Assembly (NCBI GenBank): GCA_902362705.1 | Contig: CABIXK010000001.1 | Location: 62,001 to 126,000 of the forward strand | From: Rikenellaceae bacterium | Lineage (GTDB): Bacteria; Bacteroidota; Bacteroidia; Bacteroidales; Rikenellaceae | Direction of reading: 5' to 3' | Length of the DNA stretch: 64,000 nt | In this document: piece after piece, positions 61,128 through 64,000 of the stretch | How the letters are laid out: each line of letters begins with the position of its first letter | Numbering within the stretch: position 1 is the stretch's first letter | The notes under the pieces: model-generated | Database searches by the model: none | Seen by the model: the letters and a program-made list of their open reading frames with translations, nothing else | Told to the model about the DNA's origin: nothing | Position numbers and translations under genes: made by a program

Positions 61128-62276
61128 ATGAGTATGTCTAAAAAATACAAACTCATTCGGCTGACGACCATAGACGGAAGTTTATGGGTCTTGTTGAAAG
61201 GTCAATTGCGTTTTTTGAGTGCCGAGTTCGAAGTGGTCGGCGTAGCGGACGATTCGGGCCGATTGGCGCAGGTTGCGGAGAGAGAAGGCGTGCGGACGGT
61301 TGCCGTTCCGATGCGTCGGGAGATCTCTTTGTTGAACGATGTCCAGTCATTGATTCTTTTGATCCGCTTGTTCCGAAAAGAAAAACCGTATATCGTTCAT
61401 GCCAATACACCCAAGGCCAGCCTGCTTGGAATGCTCGCCGCCAGGATTACCGGTGTGCCGCACCGCATTTATCTGGTTACCGGGCTTCGCTTCGAAACGG
61501 CCTGCGGCTTGTTTCGATGGGTATTGAAGACGATGGAACGGATCACATGTGCGTGTGCAACGAAGGTGATTCCCGAAGGCGACGGCGTTGCGGCGACGCT
61601 TCGGCGGGAACGGATAACGCGAAAGCCGTTGCGTAAGATTCTGAATGGAAATATCAACGGTGTGGATCTCGGATTCTTCGATCGCCTGCCGGAGGTGGAG
61701 ATCCGGGCCCGTGAGCTCGGCGCTGGAGCTGCCGGAAACTTTTCGTTCGTCTTTGTCGGACGATTGGTCAAGGATAAAGGAATCAATGAGCTGGTGCAGG
61801 CATTCGTGAAGCTAAACGAGGTCTGTCCTCATACGCGATTGTGTTTGGTCGGGACTTTCGAGGATCGATTGGATCCGGTACTTCCTCAAACCCGGCGATG
61901 GGTCGAGGAACACCCGTCTATCAGTGCTGTCGGATACCAAAGCGACGTGCGCCCGTACATGGCGGCCTCGAATGTGTTGGTGTTGCCCAGTTATCGGGAG
62001 GGCTTTCCTAATGTGGTATTGCAGGCTGGAGCCATGGGCCTGCCGTGTATCGTGACGGACATAAACGGGTGTAACGAAGCCATTGTCGATGGGGTGAATG
62101 GGAGGATCGTTCCTAAACAGGATGCGGACGCTTTGTTCGATGCAATGAAGGGATTGGTCGAGAATCGGGAAGCGTTTGCGAAGATGGCGGGTGCGGCTCG
62201 CGAGATGATCGCCTCCCGCTATGCGCAGCCGGATGTGTGGAAGGCTACGTTGGAAATGTATAAAAATCTTCAATAA
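61128..62276 (+). CDS. Family 4 glycosyltransferase
   Basis: 382 residues. A GT-B fold with IVHANTPKASLLGMLAARIT in the acceptor domain and VFVGRLVKDKGINELVQAF, VLPSYREGFPNVVLQAGAMG in the donor domain. It resembles transferases such as PglA that add the second sugar onto the lipid-linked first sugar (inference from sequence type and its place beside the initiating transferase). A 134-base gap without a gene precedes it. Confidence 0.88.
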   Translation: MSMSKKYKLIRLTTIDGSLWVLLKGQLRFLSAEFEVVGVADDSGRLAQVAEREGVRTVAVPMRREISLLNDVQSLILLIRLFRKEKPYIVHANTPKASLLGMLAARITGVPHRIYLVTGLRFETACGLFRWVLKTMERITCACATKVIPEGDGVAATLRRERITRKPLRKILNGNINGVDLGFFDRLPEVEIRARELGAGAAGNFSFVFVGRLVKDKGINELVQAFVKLNEVCPHTRLCLVGTFEDRLDPVLPQTRRWVEEHPSISAVGYQSDVRPYMAASNVLVLPSYREGFPNVVLQAGAMGLPCIVTDINGCNEAIVDGVNGRIVPKQDADALFDAMKGLVENREAFAKMAGAAREMIASRYAQPDVWKATLEMYKNLQ

Positions 62277-62279
62277 CAG

Positions 62280-62891
62280 ATGTTTTACAAGTCTTTTTTC
62301 AAAAGAGCGCTCGATATATCGGCGAGCGGAGTCGGATTGATCTGTGCGAGTCCGATTCTCGTCATTGTCATTGTATGGCTTCATTTCGCTAACAAAGGAG
62401 CTGGAGTGTTCTTTTTTCAGGAGCGCCCGGGCAAAGGAGCAAGGATTTTCAAAGTTGTCAAATTCAAAACGATGACCGATGAAAAAGATGCCGACGGCAA
62501 TCTGTTGTCGGATGAGCGTCGATTGACCCGGGTCGGGCGCTTCGTTCGCTCCACTTCGCTCGACGAACTTCCGCAGCTGTTCAACGTGCTCAAGGGCGAC
62601 ATGTCGCTGATCGGTCCGCGTCCGCTGCTGGTGCAGTACCTTCCGCTGTATAGTCCCGAGCAGGCCCGTCGCCACGAAGTACGCCCCGGTATTACCGGAT
62701 GGGCGCAATGTCATGGACGCAATGCTATTAGTTGGACAAAGAAGTTCGAACTGGATGTGTGGTATGTCGATCATATTTCGTTTGTGACGGATATGAAGAT
62801 TCTTTTTCTGACAATCAAAAAAGTCTTGTGTCGCGAGGACATCTCTTCGGCGACATCGTCGACTATGGAGCCGTTCGACGGCAATAACTGA
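62280..62891 (+). CDS. Initiating sugar-phosphate transferase (PglC-like, short form)
   Basis: 203 residues of the bacterial sugar transferase family. A re-entrant N-terminal helix (FFKRALDISASGVGLICASP), the catalytic FQERPGKGARIFKVVKFKTM, TSLDELPQLFNVLKGDMSLI and GPRPLL, and RPGITGWAQ are present. The short form without extra membrane helices resembles PglC. It transfers a phospho-amino-sugar to undecaprenyl phosphate, the first step of capsule repeat-unit assembly. Confidence 0.92.
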   Translation: MFYKSFFKRALDISASGVGLICASPILVIVIVWLHFANKGAGVFFFQERPGKGARIFKVVKFKTMTDEKDADGNLLSDERRLTRVGRFVRSTSLDELPQLFNVLKGDMSLIGPRPLLVQYLPLYSPEQARRHEVRPGITGWAQCHGRNAISWTKKFELDVWYVDHISFVTDMKILFLTIKKVLCREDISSATSSTMEPFDGNN

Positions 62892-62897
62892 TAAATT

Positions 62898-63527
62898 ATG
62901 TATTTGTACGGAGCGAGTGGCCATGCGAAGGTCATAATCGATATTTTGAAATCGCAGGGAGTCGAAGTGAACGGATGTATCGATGACGATCCGTCGAAAG
63001 ACCGATTGGCCGGATATGAGGTGTTGCATGATGCGGACGGATGCGATCCGTTGATCGTCAGTATCGGCGACAATGCGATCCGAAAGAGCATCGCGAACCG
63101 TTTGACGGGACATGTTTTCGGAACGGGGGTGCATGTGTCGGCGGTCGTATCGCCGTCGAGTCGTATCGCCGAAGGTACTGTCGTGATGCCGGGAGCTATT
63201 GTTCAGGCCGATGCCGTGATCGGCCGGCACTGCATCATCAATACCGGAGCGACCGTCGATCACGAGTGTACGATCGGCGACTATGTCCACATCTCGCCCA
63301 ATGCGTCGTTGTGTGGCAATGTGTCGGTCGGTGAGGGAACGCAGATCGGGGCCGGCTCGGTCGTCGTGCCGGGAGTACGGATCGGCCGATGGTCGCTCAT
63401 TTGTGCCGGTTCGGTCGTGACAAGGGATATTCCGGATTATTGTATTGCTGCTGGCAATCGTTGTAAAGTGATAAAAACCATGAATAAAGAGTGTTGTATC
63501 CCTGATTTCGAGGGGGGGGGATTTTGA
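62898..63527 (+). CDS. Sugar O/N-acetyltransferase (PglD/NeuD-like)
   Basis: 209 residues. An N-terminal PglD-type nucleotide-sugar domain (MYLYGASGHAKVIIDILKSQ) is followed by a left-handed hexapeptide-repeat helix (IVQADAVIGRHCIINTGATV, CTIGDYVHISPNASLCGNVS) with the catalytic histidine in TVDHECTIG. In PglD it acetylates UDP-4-amino sugar. Together with the CapD- and PglC-like enzymes this points to a bacillosamine-type first sugar. Confidence 0.88.
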   Translation: MYLYGASGHAKVIIDILKSQGVEVNGCIDDDPSKDRLAGYEVLHDADGCDPLIVSIGDNAIRKSIANRLTGHVFGTGVHVSAVVSPSSRIAEGTVVMPGAIVQADAVIGRHCIINTGATVDHECTIGDYVHISPNASLCGNVSVGEGTQIGAGSVVVPGVRIGRWSLICAGSVVTRDIPDYCIAAGNRCKVIKTMNKECCIPDFEGGGF

Positions 63528-63583
63528 ATCCCGAGTAGGCTGCCGCCGAATGTTTTGTCTGCATAATATGAAAGACCTGAATT

Positions 63584-64000
63584 ATGCGGCATAACATTCT
63601 TATTACCTCCGCTAGCAAGCGCGTGGCGCTCGTACGAGCTTTTCGTGATTCGATGAATCGCATCTTTCCTGAAGGAAAGATTCTGACGACGGATATGAAT
63701 CCGAAGATGGCTCCCGCCGGATATGTTTCGGACGGATGTTTCCAGGTACCGGCTGTTTCGGCAGCGGATTATGCCTCTTCGTTGCTTGAAATATGCCGAT
63801 GCAACGGCATCGGCATGATCGTTCCGACGATCGATACGGAGTTGTTGTTGCTTGCCCGGTGCAAACCTCAGTTCGATGCCGAAGGCATCGCCGTCATCGT
63901 GTCAGATCCGTCGTTCGTCGCGATGTGTCGGGATAAACGCAATACGAGCGATTTCTTCACTGCTCATTCGATTCGTATTCCTCGACCCATCGACAAGGCG
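63584..64000 (+). CDS. ATP-grasp family protein, N-terminal part (3' end outside window)
   Basis: 139 codons from ATG 63584 to the window edge, still open. The start (MRHNILITSASKRVALVRAF) and following pattern (LTTDMNPKMAPAGYV, IGMIVPTIDTELLLLA, VIVSDPSFVAMCRDKRNTSD) match the carbamoyl-phosphate-synthase-like ATP-grasp proteins often found after PglD in Bacteroidetes capsule loci. It would ligate a carboxylate to an amine. It continues the capsule operon. Confidence 0.78.
   Translation, partial: MRHNILITSASKRVALVRAFRDSMNRIFPEGKILTTDMNPKMAPAGYVSDGCFQVPAVSAADYASSLLEICRCNGIGMIVPTIDTELLLLARCKPQFDAEGIAVIVSDPSFVAMCRDKRNTSDFFTAHSIRIPRPIDKA

Overview
The window looks like chromosome from a high-GC gut Bacteroidales, most likely Alistipes or another member of the Rikenellaceae (inference). 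The evidence is GC-rich codon use in the housekeeping genes, promoters of the Bacteroidetes type (TAnnTTTG at -7, sometimes with TTTG about 20 bases upstream), GLPGLI proteins, an UpxY/UpxZ-type capsule locus and Bacteroidetes-style tyrosine recombinases. No species marker such as rRNA is present.

Region by region. (1) 1-7.9 kb is a peptide-export cluster: the 3' part of a peptidase-type ABC exporter, two tandem copies of a module (conserved spacer, small precursor with a double-glycine leader, perfect hairpin, secreted GLPGLI-family protein), a small ORF, a CPBP membrane protease, an HlyD-type adaptor and a TolC-type outer-membrane channel. No RiPP-modifying enzyme is seen. (2) 8.05-13.43 kb is a small integrated element at the 3' end of a tRNA-Gly(CCC) gene, bounded by 12-base direct repeats. 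It carries a tyrosine integrase, hicAB, an S24 phage-type repressor with operators, an HsdR_N-like nuclease and several small phage-like genes. (3) 13.6-31.3 kb holds an acyl-CoA ligase, lepA, mgsA, an S41 peptidase, dusB, argS, an OmpA-like secreted protein, the capsule export pair (Wza-like SLBB protein and Wzz-like protein), an AT-rich DUF3791/DUF3990 cassette that looks like a toxin-antitoxin insertion, and a ZnuA/ZnuC-like pair without a permease. (4) 31.7-43 kb is entirely minus strand: an HTH regulator, a 659-base AT-rich gene-free island, a HIT protein, relA/spoT, recA, bcp, a WYL regulator, a DUF6624 protein, a Dph6-like ATP pyrophosphatase and dnaA. (5) From 43.2 kb every gene is on the plus strand: a phosphohexomutase, a secreted TonB-plug-like protein, a BlaI/BlaR1 pair and then the capsule locus.

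The capsule locus (48.7 kb to the window end) starts with a promoter and a hairpin-bearing leader, then an UpxY antiterminator, an UpxZ-like inhibitor and a CapD-type dehydratase. An AT-richer block follows: Wzx flippase, Wzy-like polymerase, four glycosyltransferases, a CDP-polyol phosphotransferase, a cytidylyltransferase fused to an oxidoreductase, an SDR, a PglC-like initiating transferase, a PglD-like acetyltransferase and the start of an ATP-grasp protein. Together they suggest a polyol-phosphate-decorated capsule, a teichoic-acid-like chemistry in a Gram-negative. The Wza and Wzz homologues at 24-27.6 kb would export it.

The strongest candidate for an undescribed system is the duplicated double-glycine peptide plus GLPGLI module with its dedicated one-step export apparatus.
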